Position numbers and translations under genes: made by a program. From the NCBI GenBank assembly GCA_903904755.1, contig CAIVDV010000014.1:1-52555 (forward strand): a stretch of DNA of 52,555 bases, read 5' to 3'. Shown in pieces: positions 52,547 to 52,555 of the stretch (position 1 is its first letter; each line of letters starts with the position of its first letter). The notes under the pieces are model-generated. The model saw only the letters and a program-made list of their open reading frames with translations, did not search any database and had not been told where the DNA came from. Origin of the DNA: an uncultured Acidobacteriaceae bacterium. Its GTDB lineage: Bacteria; Acidobacteriota; Terriglobia; Terriglobales; Acidobacteriaceae.

Positions 52547-52555
52547 GTCGGGCCA

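Overview
The window is about 52.5 kb of high-GC DNA, densely packed with bacterial housekeeping genes on both strands. Gene content and style point to an acidobacterium of the Terriglobus/Granulicella type (class Terriglobia, Acidobacteriaceae). The clues are a very large secreted NHL/MBG-repeat protein, a membrane-tethered GH12-like protein, a diderm envelope (LptE, an outer-membrane barrel, an MsbA-like exporter) and the non-mevalonate isoprenoid pathway. This placement is inferred from protein style; there is no rRNA gene in the window. The first 34 bases are a pure C run and are probably a contig-edge or assembly artefact.

Layout. 1-5.3 kb (mostly minus): a CPBP-type membrane protein that has lost its catalytic residues, accA, a 3-hydroxyacyl-CoA dehydrogenase, a PP2C phosphatase and a secreted protein of unknown function. 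5.3-10 kb: two EamA transporters, a hemerythrin, and the lptE-holA pair behind a SAM methyltransferase. 10-15 kb: ftsH and tilS (minus) diverge from ispD-ispF (plus). 15.1-15.9 kb: a VapC/Phd-type toxin-antitoxin pair. 15.9-22 kb: gltX, a GH12-like protein, an amidohydrolase lacking its metal ligands, and dxs. 22-29.7 kb: an NTF2-like secreted protein, a multi-PAS histidine kinase, an outer-membrane barrel, a yeast-Fcy1-like cytosine deaminase divergent from an XdhC-family protein, a TPR protein, mscL with a zinc ribbon, and a small membrane protein. 30-35.6 kb: a giant NHL/MBG surface protein split by a frameshift. 35.6-39.8 kb: mtnA, a sodium:solute symporter with a small two-helix partner, and long-form hpf. 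39.9-43.1 kb: a PAS-GGDEF-EAL protein and rapZ. 43.1-43.8 kb: a second toxin-antitoxin pair. 43.9-50 kb: an MsbA-like ABC exporter, yicC, gmk, rpoZ, coaBC and a family-4 uracil-DNA glycosylase, all on the plus strand. 50-52.5 kb: visibly more AT-rich accessory DNA with an unrecognised protein and a secreted TIG-like protein.

Functional themes. Three MEP-pathway enzymes (IspD, IspF, Dxs), fatty-acid and CoA enzymes (AccA, the dehydrogenase, CoaBC), envelope biogenesis (LptE, the MsbA-like exporter) and RNA/translation factors (TilS, GltX, Hpf, RapZ, YicC, RpoZ) make up the core. The accessory part consists of two toxin-antitoxin modules, several proteins whose catalytic motifs have decayed, and the repeat-rich surface protein.

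Two signals deserve attention. First, many starts lack a Shine-Dalgarno site but carry a TANNNT-like hexamer only 6-10 bases upstream, which suggests leaderless transcripts. Second, the last gene has a strong Shine-Dalgarno and GTG followed at once by seven Cs; removing one C would join that start to a perfect signal peptide in the long reading frame. This looks like either a phase-variable switch or a sequence error.
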